From the NCBI GenBank assembly GCA_000827265.1, contig KN834786.1, forward strand, positions 1-17,959: 17,959 bases of DNA, read 5' to 3'. The notes under the pieces were generated by a model. The model was not told where the DNA came from, searched no databases, and was given only the letters and a program-made list of their open reading frames with translations. Positions 17,013 through 17,959 of the stretch are shown piece after piece (within the stretch, counting starts at the first letter, position 1; every line of letters begins with the position of its first letter). Both the position numbers and the translations under genes were made by a program. Source of the DNA: Collybiopsis luxurians FD-317 M1. Taxonomy: Eukaryota > Basidiomycota > Agaricomycetes > Agaricales > Omphalotaceae.

Positions 17013-17383
17013 TCTCGTATGCGCGGGATTCTTTATCTGTGAATACTGAGAGACTGTCTGTATTCGCTCTCCAATAAAAGCTCGACCTTATTGTGGGGGT
17101 TCAGAGTGACTCCAGCCCAACTTATTAGTGTGAGATTGAAAGGCTTCCGGGCGACAATGCCATGTGGCGAAGGGGTTCTGGAAGCATAGAAGTCTTATAA
17201 TCAAAACCATACTGATTATACAATAGATTGGTCCCTAGTTCAACATGTTGCTATTACATCAGTCAAAATAGTACAGGGCTTCAAGACAGGAAACAAATGA
17301 GATAGAGAAAAGTATGAAATCAGAGAAACTAATGTACATATACCAGAATATCAATGCAGGCTAATTATGTGAAAGTTATGAAA
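17013..17383. other. Convergent 3' region between TilS and the TPR gene
   Basis: Both flanking genes end here. An AATAAA lies at 17073-17078, 61 nt after the TilS stop codon. The remainder is AT-rich with no gene, repeat or RNA recognised. Confidence 0.5.
17073..17078 (+). terminator. AATAAA polyadenylation signal (TilS gene)
   Basis: An exact AATAAA stands 61 nt downstream of the TilS TGA, in the expected position for a compact fungal 3' UTR. Confidence 0.6.
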
Positions 17384-17959
17384 TCATTTCTTACCACTGT
17401 GCTTCTTGAAAAATCTGAAAATGCACTTCACTGGGGCATGAGAAGTGAAGATGTGCTTGACTGGGCTGATTGTGGTATGGGAGGAGACTTGCTTATATTG
17501 TTCTAGCTGAGAGTGAATGAAAGCTAAGGTGTCCATTCTAGTAAGAGTTTTAGGATGCTGCTCTCCCAGAATGTGCTTGGACATTTCCACTAGTGGCTCT
17601 GAAATCTGCAGAGCTTCATCATATCTTCCCACATCAGAGTATGAATATGCCAAGTTCTGCATTCTAGTGAGTGTATCAGGATGCTGCTCCCCCAAAATGT
17701 GCTTGGACATTTCCACCAGTGGCTCTGAAATCTGCAGAGCTTCATCATATCTTCCCACATCAGAGTATGAACATGCCAAGTTCTGCATGCTAGTGAGTGT
17801 ATGAGGATGCTGCTCTCCCAAAATGTGCTTGGACATTTCCACCAGTGGCTCTTTAATCTGCAGAGCTTCATCATATCTTCCCACATCAGAGTATGAACAT
17901 GCTAAGTTCTGCATTCTAATGAGTGTATCAGGATGCTGCTCTCCCAAAATGTGCTTGGA
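17384..17959 (-). CDS. C-terminal part of a TPR-repeat protein (kinesin-light-chain type), 5' end outside window
   Basis: The frame is open to the right edge and ends with TAA at 17384. It encodes 42-residue tetratricopeptide units of the kinesin-light-chain type: GEQHP-TLTRMQNLA, then YSDVGRYDEALQISEPLVEM. About three full units and part of a fourth are in the window. A short basic tail follows (FRFFKKHSGKK). TPRs form superhelical protein-binding surfaces. In fungi this unit is common as the C-terminal sensor of NB-ARC or NACHT STAND proteins (NLR-like), but the NTPase part would lie beyond the window, so that is only a suggestion. The gene is convergent with TilS. Confidence 0.85.
   Translation of the reverse strand, partial: SKHILGEQHPDTLIRMQNLACSYSDVGRYDEALQIKEPLVEMSKHILGEQHPHTLTSMQNLACSYSDVGRYDEALQISEPLVEMSKHILGEQHPDTLTRMQNLAYSYSDVGRYDEALQISEPLVEMSKHILGEQHPKTLTRMDTLAFIHSQLEQYKQVSSHTTISPVKHIFTSHAPVKCIFRFFKKHSGKK
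17575..17959. repeat. 126-bp coding tandem repeats
   Basis: The GCTTGG anchor recurs at 17575, 17701, 17827 and 17953, exactly 126 bp apart. By eye, neighbouring units differ at roughly 5% of bases, including silent positions, which is far closer than ordinary TPR units within one protein. This indicates recent expansion or ongoing homogenisation. Confidence 0.92.

Noticed and set aside
17517..17804. Open frame on the plus strand opposite the TPR repeats
   Set aside because: A shadow of the repeated coding sequence on the other strand; it shows repeats only because the TPR gene does.
17575..17959. Regularly spaced repeats as a CRISPR-like or satellite array
   Set aside because: The period is 126 bp, continuous, with no spacers, and encodes 42-residue TPR units in one frame.

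Overview
The window reads as nuclear DNA of a basidiomycete fungus, most likely an Agaricomycete. Most genes are split by 43-80 nt GT-AG introns, many with CTNAY-like branch points. The gene families are also typical: a DUF6534-type membrane protein, an HSPA12-like Hsp70, a Zn2Cys6 regulator, a YTHDF-type reader and a kinesin-light-chain-type TPR array. Exon models were built by hand from splice sites and remembered family patterns. Four of the multi-exon models close exactly in frame (759, 343, 583 ancestral and 572 codons), which supports them.

Layout: (1) 1-348 (+), 3' end of a membrane protein. (2) 1326-2910 (-), a ten-exon DUF6534-like membrane protein, convergent with gene 1. (3) 3623-6289 (+), an eight-exon YTH-domain m6A reader that shares a 712-bp divergent upstream region with gene 2. 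(4) 6918-10141 (-), an Hsp70-like gene whose last coding part is split by a 798-bp TA-flanked inverted-repeat element (7131-7928). (5) 9766-14308, an old tandem duplication of about 2.2-2.3 kb covering the Hsp70 5' end, an uncharacterised coiled-coil gene and a Zn2Cys6 gene. In the left copy the coiled-coil gene has a stop codon and the regulator is dead. In the right copy both are intact, but the Hsp70 piece is a relic. (6) 15091-17012 (+), a tRNA(Ile)-lysidine synthase of the TilS family in five exons. (7) 17384-17959 (-), the C-terminal part of a TPR protein built from nearly identical 126-bp repeats.

The genes do not form one pathway. YTH and TilS are RNA-information genes (m6A reading; probably mitochondrial tRNA modification). 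The Hsp70-like gene, coiled-coil gene and Zn2Cys6 gene have been duplicated as a block. I saw no rRNA, tRNA, CRISPR array or prokaryote-type operon. The most distinctive features are the element insertion, which replaces the Hsp70 C-terminus with element-encoded residues, and the unequal decay of the tandem block. I found no clearly new multi-gene system.
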